64,000 nt of DNA from DALYLB01 sp964468345. GTDB taxonomy: Bacteria > Acidobacteriota > Blastocatellia > RBC074. The notes under the pieces are model-generated. The model searched no databases, was not told the DNA's origin, and saw only the letters and a list, made by a program, of their open reading frames with translations. The stretch is from the NCBI GenBank assembly GCA_964468345.1, contig CAYXVZ010000008.1, positions 62,001 to 126,000 on the forward strand, written 5' to 3'. The first letter of the stretch is position 1. Each line of letters starts with the position of its first letter. Positions 48,148 to 58,684 of this stretch are shown in pieces. The position numbers were made by a program, and so were the translations under genes.

Positions 48148-50325
48148 TCAACGAAACGGTTCAACCTGCATTATATCGCTGCGCGTCGGACTCAGGCGCA
48201 CGCAAAGCAGAGATTGAAAATCGGGCGAGAGCGAGAAAGGACCGCTGCCGACGGGCGCGAGCGGCTCGGGATATTTGGTGATCAGCCGATCGGCCGCGCC
48301 GGCCGGATCGCTGTAGCGATGAAAATAAATTGCCTGCGAATCATAGGAATTCTTGTCGCTGCCGAGGTAATAAATGCCTTCGGCGGCCAGCGCCCAGCAA
48401 CTGGTGCAGCCCGGCAAGAGCCCGTCGAACGCCGTCGAGACCGCGCCGGTTGCAAGATCGACCTGCCAGAGCGCGCCATCCTTGGGATCGCGCTTGAAAA
48501 AGAGCCGCCGGCCATCCTGGCTCAAGCCTAATGAAAATCCGCCGATTTCAACCACCGGGATGGATGCGCCGCCCGTTACCGGAAACTTGAGGATCTGTTT
48601 TTCAGAGCCCGCGAAGATCCATTCTCCGTCCGGTGAAAATATCGGATGCACGCCGTGCATTCCCGTCGAGCGAAGCCGCCATTGATTCCCTGCCTGCATT
48701 TCCGCAAGAAAAATCTCGCCCGTCCGGGCGTTATTGAAAATCACTGCCGTTCCATCCGGAGACCAGTTTCCAACGGATGGATAAAGATCTCCCTGCGTAA
48801 TCTGCGCCTGGTTGCCGCCCTCGGAATCGCTGACCCATAGTTGCTCGCTGCCGCTGCGATCGGACCGAAAGCAGATCCGGCGACCGTCCGGAGAATAACG
48901 GGGCGAGGCATCCTGCGCGGAGCTTGCAATCACGCGGTTCCAGCGTTTCTCTTTCAAATCCAATCGCCAGATATTTCGATCCTGCTGTTCAATCGAATAT
49001 GCCAATCGCGATGCGCCGCGGGCTGTGGACAATTCGATGGGAAAGGAATCGAACACTTCCAGACGCTCGAAGGGCTCATTCGTATCCGGGCGAAGCTTCC
49101 ATAATCGGTATTCGCCGCTGCGATCGGAGGCGAATACAACGGATCCCGTCTCGCTTCCGGCACTCAGCCATGCATGACTGCTGATCTGGTGTTTATCGGT
49201 CGTTAGCGCGACGGGAGTTCCTCCCGCAACGGGAACGGCATACAGTTCCTGATGCGACCGATGAATCTGGCGCACAAAGCTCACAAGCTTTCCATCGTGA
49301 GAAAATCGCGGCTCCAGATCGCCACCGACCATCTGTTCCGGCCGAGTCAATGCGGTCTTCTCGGCCGTCGCCAGATCGAGAAGATAGATGGCGTTCGGCT
49401 GGCCCCGCGTCTCGGCGTAAGAGATCGCCAGTCGTCTCCCGTCCGGCGACCAATCCAGCAGGCGGTATTGATTACCATAGTTCGGCGACGTGAGCCTCGC
49501 GACTAATCGTTCCGCGCCTGCTGTTCCATCGTTATGAATCGGAACGATCAAAACATCGGTTGCGGCCTTGCCGATTCGTAAAAAAGCAAGCGCCTGTCCG
49601 TCCGGCGCCCAGGCCGGGCTATTGTAATGGCCGGGAAGCTGCGAGATGCGCCTGGAAGCGCTGGCGCCTTCGAGCTGCACCTGAATTTCCGGCGGCTGCC
49701 CCTCTTCGATCTCAGCGACGAACGCGAGCATGCGGCCGTTCGGCGAAAGCGCGGGCTGCCACTCTTTTCCTGCTAACCGCGTAAGCGGAGTAATTCGAAA
49801 TTCCGCCTCCACGCGAGGCGGCGTGCGGCGCAGCAGGCTCCAGATGCCGATTGCAACAGCCACTAGAACGATGAGTCCGAATAAAACGCCTTTCCGATTG
49901 ATTCGAGCGGAGGGTTCTTTAATCGCTTCGCGAACGGGGGGAATCTCCGGTTCAACCGGGGATTCAGGTTCCTTGGAAGGGACGGCTGAAATCGGCAGCG
50001 GGACTTCCAATTCAACCGGCCCCACGAGGCGGTATCCGCGGCCCGGAAAGGTTTCGATATACGCCGATGATCCCCGGTCGACCGCCAGCCCCTTTCGAAC
50101 CATAGCAATATTTTGCGTCAGGTTCGCCTCATCCACGACCCGGTCGGGCCAGATGGCTTTCAATAAATCCTCTTTCGGGACAACCTGCCCGGCATTTTCC
50201 GCAAGAACCAGCAGGGTCTCGACCGCTTTGCGCGTCATCGTCACAGGCTGCCCTTCGCGCAAAAGCACCTTGGCAGTTGCATCCAGGCTAAATGAGTCGA
50301 ATTTGTATACCCTATGCGGAATCAA
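48148..50325 (-). CDS. Membrane-bound winged-helix regulator with TolB-type beta-propeller
   Basis: 725 residues. An OmpR/CadC-type winged helix (about residues 5-103: VYKFDSFSLDATAKVLLREG, TRKAVETLLVLAENAGQVV, ANLTQNIAMVRKGL, IETFPGRGYRLVGPV) is followed by a Pro/Glu-rich linker, one membrane segment (VLFGLIVLVAVAIGIWSLL) and a large periplasmic domain of PD40/TolB repeats such as PALSPNGRMLAFVAEI, SPDGRRLAISYA and ARYSPDGRRICF-like copies. This architecture is common in Acidobacteria and resembles CadC-type one-component regulators. It starts with TTG, no ATG being available nearby. It lies divergent to the TonB-dependent receptor, so it could control the pectin locus. Confidence 0.88.
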   Translation of the reverse strand: MIPHRVYKFDSFSLDATAKVLLREGQPVTMTRKAVETLLVLAENAGQVVPKEDLLKAIWPDRVVDEANLTQNIAMVRKGLAVDRGSSAYIETFPGRGYRLVGPVELEVPLPISAVPSKEPESPVEPEIPPVREAIKEPSARINRKGVLFGLIVLVAVAIGIWSLLRRTPPRVEAEFRITPLTRLAGKEWQPALSPNGRMLAFVAEIEEGQPPEIQVQLEGASASRRISQLPGHYNSPAWAPDGQALAFLRIGKAATDVLIVPIHNDGTAGAERLVARLTSPNYGNQYRLLDWSPDGRRLAISYAETRGQPNAIYLLDLATAEKTALTRPEQMVGGDLEPRFSHDGKLVSFVRQIHRSHQELYAVPVAGGTPVALTTDKHQISSHAWLSAGSETGSVVFASDRSGEYRLWKLRPDTNEPFERLEVFDSFPIELSTARGASRLAYSIEQQDRNIWRLDLKEKRWNRVIASSAQDASPRYSPDGRRICFRSDRSGSEQLWVSDSEGGNQAQITQGDLYPSVGNWSPDGTAVIFNNARTGEIFLAEMQAGNQWRLRSTGMHGVHPIFSPDGEWIFAGSEKQILKFPVTGGASIPVVEIGGFSLGLSQDGRRLFFKRDPKDGALWQVDLATGAVSTAFDGLLPGCTSCWALAAEGIYYLGSDKNSYDSQAIYFHRYSDPAGAADRLITKYPEPLAPVGSGPFSLSPDFQSLLCVRLSPTRSDIMQVEPFR

Positions 50326-50605
50326 CGACTTCCCCGTGATTTTAGATTTCTTTTGGAAAGATTTTAGCCCCGGCTAATTGCGGCAATTCATCCATGGGCA
50401 TATTAATCCCCTACCTTTGACCGCGACAAGACCGATACGGTCACTCAAGAATATAAAGATTGTAAATCGTTGGATGGCTTTGCTGTGAATTGAGACGAAG
50501 CCCCCGGAGCAATTCTTAAATGAATCCCCGGGGACCGGATATGCCGAAAGGTATCGATAGACATCAGACCATGCCCGCGGTCTGAACCACAGCAGAGGGA
50601 CCAGC

Positions 50606-53600
50606 ATGAAAATTTTTCGCCTGTCAGTTCTCAGCATTCTTTTATCCGCACTTGTTTATGCCCAGACCAATCGCGGGGGGATCAGCGGAACCGTTACGGA
50701 TCCTTCGGGAGCGGTCGTTCCCGGCGCGCGGGTCATCATCACCAATATAGGAACGAATCAGACGATTCAGTTGGCTACGTCGGCCGAGGGCACATACAGC
50801 ATCGCTTCCCTGGAGCCTGTCGCCTATCGAGTCACCGTCGAAGCCCCCGGATTCAAACGAACGGTTCTGGCGAGAATCAAAGTCGACACGGCCGCGATTG
50901 CGACGGCGGATGTCTCGCTGGAACCCGGCGCCGTTGAAAACTCCATCACCATAACGGCGGAGTCCGCGCTATTAAACACGGAAACCGGGACGACGGCGCA
51001 AACGATCAGCGAACGGCAGATTCAGGATGTGCCGCTGGCCAATCGCAGCGTGCTCGACCTCGCCCTGACCGCGCCCAATGTATCCGGCGATGCGGGCAGC
51101 GAAGATCCGGAAGTCGCCTCTGGCCAACCGGTCCCCGGTTTCAATCTGAGCCTGAACGGCGGCAGGCCGGGCAGCACCGCGATTCTGGCCGATGGCGTCA
51201 ACAACACAGGCGTCGGCGTCGCGCGCGCCGTCGTCAGCTTCACGCCGGAAACGGTGCAGGAATTCACCGTGCAGACGTCCGCCTATTCCGCGGAATTCGG
51301 CCGCACCGGCGGCGGCGTCATCAACGTGACGACGAAATCCGGAACGAATGAACTGCATGGCGTGGCCTTGTTCTTTCACCGCAATCCAGCGACAAACGCG
51401 CGCCGCTGGACGACCTCTACGCTGCGTCCCCCGAACAATCTCCGATATTCGCAAGGCTCCTTCACGATCGGCGGACCGATCTGGCTGCCCAAAAAGGTCT
51501 TCGGGCCCGCGGCCTATGACGGGCGCAATAAGAGCTTCTTCTTTTTCGCCTATGAGCCCCGCTGGCGGCGCGATTTCATTGTGACCGATACATTGCTTCC
51601 GACCGATGGGATCCGGAATGGAGACTTCAACGGGCTTTCGCGCATCGCCAATGGCTGGGTGCCGACATCCGTGCTCGCGCAGTTTCCGCAAATTCCCGTC
51701 ACCGGCCCCAACACGACGATTTACCGGCAATTTAACGTGGTGAACGGCAAATACGTTCCGATCGTACCGGCAACGGGCGCGCTATTTGAGGCCTTCCCCG
51801 GCAATCGCATCCCACAAAATATGATGGATCCCGTGGCGGTGAAGGCGCTCGAATTTTTGCCGCGCGCGGGCAATTACTTCATAAATGATTCCGGGCAGCT
51901 GGCAAATTTTGTCGTCAATCGCTTCGTGCAACAGGACGAAACGCGTTTCACTCTGCGACTCGATCATCAATTGACGACGCAAAACCGCATCAGCGGCCGG
52001 TTCACCAAGGTCCCCGCGGTCGGCGTGCGCGGTTTCGGCAGCGAAATCAATGGGAACAGCGCGGCCTATAGCGATTCACGGCAGACAGTCATCACGGACA
52101 CGCACATCTTTTCACCGCGATGGGTCAACGAGCTTCGCGTCAATTACACCCGCGGGGTTTTCAGCGAAGACTATTCGCCTGAATTTTCGATCAAGGGCGG
52201 CCGCAATCTGTCGAACGAGTTGGGCATTCCTACGCTGACTGCGGGCGGATTGCCGCTGTTCAACGTCAGCAATGACGGCCCGAATGCGTTCGCTTCGATC
52301 GGCTCGGCCGGCTCGACCAATAATTTCAACGTTGAGGAACGATACAACATCAACGACATCGTCAATTTCACGCAAGGCTCGATGAGCTGGAAATTCGGCG
52401 TGGATTTGAATCACGAGCTATTGAATGTGACGCCCTTTTTCGGTGCTTCCGGCGGCCGCTGGGACTTTCGCATTCTCAACACCAGCAACAACCGCACGAC
52501 CAATGCGGCGGCGGGCGGCAACACCTGGGCCAGTTATCTGCTCGGCGTGCCCAACGTGGTGCAGGCGCGCCCCCTGCTGATTCCTTATTATTACCGATGG
52601 CAGAGCGCCGCGGCCTTCGTCCAGAACGACTGGAAGGTCAAACGCAACCTGACGCTCAATCTCGGCATGCGCTATTCGCTGCAACTGCCGCGGACGGAAA
52701 AGTTCGATCGCCAGGGCACATTCCGCACGGATCTGACGCAGTCCATTACGCTGACGGATGCGCAGCGTCGCGCTATCGCAACAGGACTCGGCGTGGCGGC
52801 GACCGCCGCGATCCCGTCCGATGTTCCGACCAGCGTGCAGGTTCCGGCCTTTGCCTTTGCCGGACGCGGAGGACGATCGCGATATCTTTTCCCGGTGGAA
52901 TACATGAATTTCGAACCCCGCTTCGGCTTCGCCTGGAGCCCGCGGATATTCGGATGGATGAAAGATCATAAAATGGTCGTGCGCGGCGGATACGGCATTT
53001 CGCACGCGCCGATCAATGGCAACAATCGAACCCCGAACCCTGATTTCGGCAGCTTTCGAGGCTTGACGACGGATGCAAACGGCTCTGCGGGCTCGACCGA
53101 TCCATCGCAGCCCTTCCGCCTCTCGGGCGTATATCCGTTGTATTCGACGCAAACGCCCGAACAGGCGCTTGCGATTCCGCAAGACGGGCTGGTTTATCTC
53201 AATAGCCTGAGCATTCCCGGTTTTGCAATCTCCGACAACACGAATATTCCCTACACGCAAAACTGGAATCTCTCCATCTCGTGGGAACCGATCCGCAGCA
53301 CGGTGGTCGAAGTCGCTTATGTCGGAAACAAAGGAACGCATTTGTACACGCAACGGGTGAACGTCAATCCGCGCGACCTGGATTTCGTGGAGTCGCTGGA
53401 AGCGAGCAACCTCAGTTCGGATACGACGTTCAACGACCCGCTCGGGCGGCGCTCGCTGACCAACACCGTCTTGACGATCACACGCGGAAATGTAGGCAGC
53501 CGATTTTTCGGGTTCAATAATCTCTTTCAGCTTTATGACGCCTCGGTGAACAGCATTCGCCATGGCGTCTATGTGGACGTGCGCCGCCGCGTCGGCCGCG

Positions 53601-54652
53601 GATTGTCGTTCACAGGCAATTACACGTTCGGCAAGTCGATCGACGATGCGTCGGATGCGAGCCCCGAAACCCGCGTGTTGACGCATTCGACGACCTCGGG
53701 CGGCCACATCACCTTCGGCGCGCCGCGATTTATCGACCGATCTGTGTCGTCTTTCGATATCAAGCATCTCTTCAGCTCGACTGCGATTTTCGACCTGCCC
53801 TTCGGACGCGGCCGGCACTGGATGACGAAGGCGGGAGCCATCCCGGAAGCCGTTCTCGGAGGATGGACCATCACAAGCCTCTTCCGATTGCAGGGCGGCT
53901 TTCCCTTCCTCCCGGCGCTGGTCGAGGGCAATCGCCTGAGCAGCGACATCACGCATACGATCCGGCCGGATCTTGTGCCGGGGGTACCGCTCAAAAATCC
54001 CTTATGGAAAAGGGATTGCCCGATCGGCACGCTCTGTGAGCCGTATATCAACCCCGCGGCGTTTATGCGGCCGGCCAAGGGGTCGCTGGGCACCGCGCCG
54101 CGCACGCTGGATATTCGCGGCCCCGTGCAGCGCTTCTTCGATACATCGTTACAAAAGGATTTTCGCCTCAGCGGCGACGGCAAGCGCAGGGTTCAGTTCC
54201 GCGTGGACCTGATCAACACCTTCAACAGCCCGATCTTCCGGCAGACTTCCGTCACGGGCTCGGCGATCAATGATTTCATGGGCCTCCCCGATGAAACGCC
54301 GCTGACCACGGGCGAATATGACGCCTGGGCCGCCGCGGCTTCGGGCCGACCGCTGCGCACCACACCGGAAGGCGCGGCGTTGTTCACGCGGATTCAGAAC
54401 TTCGTCGTCAATTCACGGCTGCCGGTGCGTGCCGGCACCACGGCAACCACCGGCGCGCTGCCGCTCGATTATTACGCGAACATTCGCCTGCCGCAGGGCT
54501 TCGCGACGCTGGATGCCAACACCATTGATATTTCAACGCTCGAAGGCTTCAAGCTCTTCCGCCTGCGCCGCGCATATCAAACGGGCTTCGGGACGCTTCG
54601 CGAACTCGGCCTGCCGCGATATGTGCAATTTGGATTGAAGATTTATTTCTGA
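50606..54652 (+). CDS. Oar-like TonB-dependent outer-membrane receptor with carboxypeptidase-regulatory domain
   Basis: 1348 residues, with a signal peptide (MKIFRLSVLSILLSALVYA), an N-terminal carboxypeptidase-regulatory-like Ig domain (about 22-105, GGISGTVTDPSGAVVPGARV), a plug domain (about 115-255, TISERQIQDVPLANRSVLDL, GQNVDGV-like ILADGVNNTGVG) and a large barrel ending in YVQFGLKIYF with the terminal aromatic residue. This is the acidobacterial equivalent of a SusC-type importer, without SusD in the window. GAGGGA precedes the ATG. It is the first gene of the rhamnogalacturonan locus; the following PL11 gene begins 41 bases after it. Confidence 0.92.
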   Translation: MKIFRLSVLSILLSALVYAQTNRGGISGTVTDPSGAVVPGARVIITNIGTNQTIQLATSAEGTYSIASLEPVAYRVTVEAPGFKRTVLARIKVDTAAIATADVSLEPGAVENSITITAESALLNTETGTTAQTISERQIQDVPLANRSVLDLALTAPNVSGDAGSEDPEVASGQPVPGFNLSLNGGRPGSTAILADGVNNTGVGVARAVVSFTPETVQEFTVQTSAYSAEFGRTGGGVINVTTKSGTNELHGVALFFHRNPATNARRWTTSTLRPPNNLRYSQGSFTIGGPIWLPKKVFGPAAYDGRNKSFFFFAYEPRWRRDFIVTDTLLPTDGIRNGDFNGLSRIANGWVPTSVLAQFPQIPVTGPNTTIYRQFNVVNGKYVPIVPATGALFEAFPGNRIPQNMMDPVAVKALEFLPRAGNYFINDSGQLANFVVNRFVQQDETRFTLRLDHQLTTQNRISGRFTKVPAVGVRGFGSEINGNSAAYSDSRQTVITDTHIFSPRWVNELRVNYTRGVFSEDYSPEFSIKGGRNLSNELGIPTLTAGGLPLFNVSNDGPNAFASIGSAGSTNNFNVEERYNINDIVNFTQGSMSWKFGVDLNHELLNVTPFFGASGGRWDFRILNTSNNRTTNAAAGGNTWASYLLGVPNVVQARPLLIPYYYRWQSAAAFVQNDWKVKRNLTLNLGMRYSLQLPRTEKFDRQGTFRTDLTQSITLTDAQRRAIATGLGVAATAAIPSDVPTSVQVPAFAFAGRGGRSRYLFPVEYMNFEPRFGFAWSPRIFGWMKDHKMVVRGGYGISHAPINGNNRTPNPDFGSFRGLTTDANGSAGSTDPSQPFRLSGVYPLYSTQTPEQALAIPQDGLVYLNSLSIPGFAISDNTNIPYTQNWNLSISWEPIRSTVVEVAYVGNKGTHLYTQRVNVNPRDLDFVESLEASNLSSDTTFNDPLGRRSLTNTVLTITRGNVGSRFFGFNNLFQLYDASVNSIRHGVYVDVRRRVGRGLSFTGNYTFGKSIDDASDASPETRVLTHSTTSGGHITFGAPRFIDRSVSSFDIKHLFSSTAIFDLPFGRGRHWMTKAGAIPEAVLGGWTITSLFRLQGGFPFLPALVEGNRLSSDITHTIRPDLVPGVPLKNPLWKRDCPIGTLCEPYINPAAFMRPAKGSLGTAPRTLDIRGPVQRFFDTSLQKDFRLSGDGKRRVQFRVDLINTFNSPIFRQTSVTGSAINDFMGLPDETPLTTGEYDAWAAAASGRPLRTTPEGAALFTRIQNFVVNSRLPVRAGTTATTGALPLDYYANIRLPQGFATLDANTIDISTLEGFKLFRLRRAYQTGFGTLRELGLPRYVQFGLKIYF

Positions 54653-54674
54653 TCTCAAATCACAAATTTGAGAT
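54652..54674 (+). terminator. Small hairpin after the receptor gene
   Basis: ATCTCAAAT and ATTTGAGAT, 9 bp with a five-base loop, overlapping the receptor's stop codon. Without a T-run it is more likely to protect the 3' end or lower read-through into PL11. Confidence 0.4.
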
Positions 54675-54693
54675 TATTGGACGTAATTCCCAT

Positions 54694-56610
54694 ATGAGAA
54701 TGTGGCCAATCGTTTGTACTCTGCTTTTCATGTCGACTCCGCTTCTCAAAGTCCAGCAGCCCCCGCCGCATCAAATGGAAAAGCTCGGCCGGGGGCTGAT
54801 CGCCGTTCGCCAGAGCGAAACGCAGGTGTATCTCGGCTGGCGATTGCTCGGAACCGACCCGCCATCGATCGGATTCAATCTGTATCGTTCGGTCGATGGC
54901 GGACCGCCGCGAAAACTGAATGATGCTCTGCTCACGCGAACGACCGATTTCGTCGATCAGCAGGCGCCGCAGGCAGAGCGATTTGAATACACGGTGCGGC
55001 CGATCGCGGGTGGAAAGGAACAGGCGCCGAGCCCAGCGTTTCGCCTTCCTGCCAATGCCCCCGCGTCTCCTTATCGCGAGGTTCCGCTGCAAACGCTTTC
55101 GGAGCACACGCCCAATGATGCCTCAGTCGGCGATCTGGACGGCGATGGCGAATACGAGATCGTTCTCAAACAGGAAATGATTCCGCGCGATAATTCGCGA
55201 AGCGGCCTGACGGGAGAAACCAAGCTCGAAGCCTACAGGCTTGATGGAACGATGCTCTGGCGGATCAATCTGGGAAAGAACATTCGCGAAGGCGCGCATT
55301 ACACGCAGTTTCTGGTGTACGACTTCGACGGGGACGGCCGCGCGGAAATCGCCTGCAAGACGGCCGATGGAACGATCGATGGAAAAGGCAAGGTCATCGG
55401 CGACGCAACGGCCGATCACCGAAATGCAAACGGCTATATCCTCGATGGGCCGGAGTTTCTGACGATCTTCGACGGCCTCACCGGCGCCGCGCTGGCGACG
55501 GCGCCGTATATCCCTCCGCGCGGAAAGGTCGCCGATTGGGGGGATGAGTACGGCAACCGTGTCGATCGCTTCCTGGCCTGCGTGGCCTATCTCGATGGCA
55601 TACGGCCCAGCCTGGTGATGGCGCGCGGCTATTACACCCGCGCCGTGCTGGCGGCCTGGGATTGGCGCGATGGAAAGCTGACGAATCGCTGGACCTTCGA
55701 TAGCCGCGACGGTACGCCGGAGCACCGCAAATATGAAGGCCAGGGCAATCACAATCTCAGCGTGGGCGATGTCGATGGCGACGGCCGGGATGAAATCATG
55801 TATGGATCCTGCGCCATCGATGACAACGGGAAGGGCCTGTTTGTCACCGGCCTGGGACACGGCGACGCGCTGCATATGTCGGATATGGACCCGGACCGGC
55901 CGGGGCTCGAAGTCTTTCAACCGCATGAAACGCCCTCGGCATACGGTCCCAACGGGTCCGACTTTCGCGATGCGCGCACCGGAGAAATTCTCTTCGGCAT
56001 TCCGGGTGAGAATTCCGATGTAGGCCGCGGCCTCGCCTTCGATATCGACCCGCGTCATCGCGGCTATGAGGTCTGGGCTTCGCGCGGCGGATTGTATTCC
56101 AGCAAGGGTGAACTGATCTCTTCCCGCCGGCCAGGACAGATCAATTTCGGCCTCTGGTGGGATGCGGATCCGCTTCGCGAACTTCTCGACAACATCACGA
56201 TTTCGAAATGGAATTGGGAGACAGGCACGGCTGCAGTGCTGTTGACGGCAACCGGCGCGGCGTCGAACAACGGCACCAAAGCGACGCCGGCGCTCAGCGC
56301 GGATATCTTTGGCGATTGGCGGGAAGAAGTAATCCTGCGATCGGCGGACAACCGCTCGCTTCGTATTTACACCACGACGATTCCAGCACAAAATCGGATG
56401 TATACCTTAATGCATGACCGTCAGTATCGTTTGGCGATCGCCTGGCAGAACGTGGCATACAACCAACCGCCGCATCCGGGCTTTTTTCTGGGCGACGGAA
56501 TGACGACGCCGCCTATGCCTCGGATCTATACGGAACCACTTCGCTCGATTCCGCGTCGCGATCGGTTGGAACGTACTGGAAGTCCACGCAAAGTCGAATC
56601 GAAACCATGA
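54694..56610 (+). CDS. Rhamnogalacturonan lyase, polysaccharide lyase family 11
   Basis: Cleaves the rhamnogalacturonan-I backbone by beta-elimination; expected outside the cytosol. The product has a short hydrophobic N-terminus (MWPIVCTLLFMSTPLL) and PL11 features: LGRGLIAVRQSETQVYLGWR, LLGTDPPSIGFNLYR, QTLSEHTPNDASVGDLDGDG, ILDGPEFLTIFDGLTG, and a beta-propeller with calcium-type D-x-D-x-D-G loops (GDVDGDGRDEIMYGS, DFDGDGRAEIACKT), ending with FGDWREEVILRSADN and YNQPPHPGFFLGDGM. 638 residues, as in YesW-type enzymes. Part of the pectin locus, between the receptor and the GH51 gene. Confidence 0.93.
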   Translation: MRMWPIVCTLLFMSTPLLKVQQPPPHQMEKLGRGLIAVRQSETQVYLGWRLLGTDPPSIGFNLYRSVDGGPPRKLNDALLTRTTDFVDQQAPQAERFEYTVRPIAGGKEQAPSPAFRLPANAPASPYREVPLQTLSEHTPNDASVGDLDGDGEYEIVLKQEMIPRDNSRSGLTGETKLEAYRLDGTMLWRINLGKNIREGAHYTQFLVYDFDGDGRAEIACKTADGTIDGKGKVIGDATADHRNANGYILDGPEFLTIFDGLTGAALATAPYIPPRGKVADWGDEYGNRVDRFLACVAYLDGIRPSLVMARGYYTRAVLAAWDWRDGKLTNRWTFDSRDGTPEHRKYEGQGNHNLSVGDVDGDGRDEIMYGSCAIDDNGKGLFVTGLGHGDALHMSDMDPDRPGLEVFQPHETPSAYGPNGSDFRDARTGEILFGIPGENSDVGRGLAFDIDPRHRGYEVWASRGGLYSSKGELISSRRPGQINFGLWWDADPLRELLDNITISKWNWETGTAAVLLTATGAASNNGTKATPALSADIFGDWREEVILRSADNRSLRIYTTTIPAQNRMYTLMHDRQYRLAIAWQNVAYNQPPHPGFFLGDGMTTPPMPRIYTEPLRSIPRRDRLERTGSPRKVESKP

Positions 56611-56614
56611 ATTC

Positions 56615-58657
56615 ATGATGTATTTGCAACCTCGCGTGCCTATGACGAAAACAATAGTTCCATCTACCATTCGCACCAGCGCAGTTTTGCTATTGCTGGC
56701 GTCGTTTCTACTGTCACCATCTTCCCTCGTCTTTGCGCAAGGACATAACGTAATCGTTCAGACGGACGCGCCGCGCGCCGCGACGAGCCCCAATCAGTAT
56801 GGGATCTTTTTCGAGGACATCAATTTCGGCGCGGATGGCGGCATTTATGCCGAGCTTGTCAAAAATCGATCGTTTGAATTTCCCATCGGATTGATGGGCT
56901 GGAACAAGGTGGGCGAGAAAACCGGTCTTGAAGTCCTTTCCCGCGAGAATACACAGTCGAACAACACTCACTTCCTGCAACTAAAGGCGCAAAGCGCCGG
57001 GGATGGAATCGCGAACGCGGGCTTTCGCGGCATCGGCGTCCGGCAGGGCGCGGAATATGTCTTTTCCATCGCTGCTCGTACTGCGGCGGGCGCCCCCGCG
57101 CGCTTGCGCATTGAGTTGGTGAACGCAGAGGGCAAAACCATCGCGACGGCGCCGCTGCAATTGATCGGGAAGGACTGGAAAAGCTACCGCGTATTGCTGC
57201 GCCCCACGGCCACGGAACCCAAAGCAAGCTTGCGAGTGCTCGCCAGTACGCCGGGCACCTTCGAACTCGATCTCGTTTCCCTCTTCCCCAAGGCAACCTG
57301 GAAAGGGCGTGCTGGCGGCCTGCGCGCGGATCTCGTGCAGTTGCTCAAAGATCTGCAGCCTGGCTTCATTCGCTTCCCTGGCGGCTGCATCGTCGAAGGC
57401 CGCACGCTCGAAGAACGCTATCAGTGGAAGACCACAATCGGCGATCCGGCCGAGCGCAAACTGATTCTCAATCGATGGAACGTGGAGTTTCGCACGCGCA
57501 ATCCGGAGCGCGCTCCCGACGACTATTTTCAATCTTTCGGTCTGGGCTTTTTCGAATACTTTCAGCTTTGCGAAGACGTGGGCGCGGCGCCTCTGCCGAT
57601 TCTGAATTGCGGCATGGCCTGTCAATTCAATTCGGGGCAGCTCGCGCCGCTCGATGCGCTCGATCCGTATATTCAGGACGCGCTCGATCTGATCGAGTTC
57701 GCGAATGGGTCCGTCGCCACGACCTGGGGGCGCAAGCGCGCGGAACTCGGCCATCCGGCGCCATTCAACATGAAGATGCTCGGCGTGGGGAATGAACAAT
57801 GGGGCCCGGATTACATTCCGCGCTTCGAAGCGTTCGCCCGCGCCATCAAGGCCAAATATCCCGAAATCACCCTGGTTTCGAGCGCCGGGCCTTTTCCGGA
57901 TGGAGATCGATTCGAATTCGCCTGGGAGAAGTTCCGCAAGCTCGGGCCTGAACTGCCCAGCGTCGTCGATGAGCATTATTACCGGCCGCCGAAATGGTTT
58001 TATGAAAACGCCAATCGGTATGACAGCTATCCGCGCAACGGATTGAAAGTCTTTGCGGGCGAATATGCCGCGCATGTGTCCGTCAGCGGCCGCCCCGACA
58101 AACCCAACAACTGGGAAGCGGCCCTCTCTGAAGCCGCTTTTCTGACCGGCCTCGATCGCAATTCAGATATCGTATCGATCGCTTCTTACGCGCCGCTCTT
58201 TGCGCACGTGGATGCCTGGCAATGGTCGCCCAATCTGATCTGGTTCGATAACCTGCGAAGCTTCGGCACGCCGAGTTATTATGTGCAGATGCTGTTCAGC
58301 AATAATCAGGGGACCGAGATTCTTCCGCTCACGATCGATGGTTCCGCGCGGAATGGCGAAAAGAGCCTGTACGCATCCGCTTTGCGCCATGCGAAAACCG
58401 GCGAGGTAATTCTGAAACTCGTCAACGCGTCCGCGGCGGAATCCCCCTTGCACATCAGCCTGGCGGGCAAAGGAAAAATTATCAAACAGGCCCGCGCAAT
58501 CACGATGGGCGATGCGGATCTCAAAATCGAAAACAGTCTGGATGCCCCCAAACGCATTGCCCCTGTCGAGCGGCCTTTTGCAATCCCGACGAATAATTTT
58601 GTCTTCAATCTTCCGGCACAATCGATCACGGTCTTGCGAATTCCCTTCGCTAAATAA
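56615..58657 (+). CDS. Alpha-L-arabinofuranosidase, glycoside hydrolase family 51
   Basis: Removes arabinose side chains from arabinan or arabinogalactan attached to RG-I. Signal peptide follows the second methionine cluster (MTKTIVPSTIRTSAVLLLLA). The N-terminal beta-sandwich/CBM4-like region (about 30-230, NQYGIFFEDINFGADGGIYA) precedes a TIM barrel with FIRFPGGCIVEG, the acid/base Glu in GVGNEQWGPD near residue 392 and the nucleophile Glu in VFAGEYAAH near 481. 680 residues if started at ATG 56615; ATG 56642 would give a neater signal peptide, and neither has a ribosome-binding site. It begins four bases after the PL11 stop, so it is probably coupled to it. Confidence 0.93.
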   Translation: MMYLQPRVPMTKTIVPSTIRTSAVLLLLASFLLSPSSLVFAQGHNVIVQTDAPRAATSPNQYGIFFEDINFGADGGIYAELVKNRSFEFPIGLMGWNKVGEKTGLEVLSRENTQSNNTHFLQLKAQSAGDGIANAGFRGIGVRQGAEYVFSIAARTAAGAPARLRIELVNAEGKTIATAPLQLIGKDWKSYRVLLRPTATEPKASLRVLASTPGTFELDLVSLFPKATWKGRAGGLRADLVQLLKDLQPGFIRFPGGCIVEGRTLEERYQWKTTIGDPAERKLILNRWNVEFRTRNPERAPDDYFQSFGLGFFEYFQLCEDVGAAPLPILNCGMACQFNSGQLAPLDALDPYIQDALDLIEFANGSVATTWGRKRAELGHPAPFNMKMLGVGNEQWGPDYIPRFEAFARAIKAKYPEITLVSSAGPFPDGDRFEFAWEKFRKLGPELPSVVDEHYYRPPKWFYENANRYDSYPRNGLKVFAGEYAAHVSVSGRPDKPNNWEAALSEAAFLTGLDRNSDIVSIASYAPLFAHVDAWQWSPNLIWFDNLRSFGTPSYYVQMLFSNNQGTEILPLTIDGSARNGEKSLYASALRHAKTGEVILKLVNASAAESPLHISLAGKGKIIKQARAITMGDADLKIENSLDAPKRIAPVERPFAIPTNNFVFNLPAQSITVLRIPFAK

Positions 58658-58684
58658 CATCGGAGCAGAACACCCCTTAGCGAT

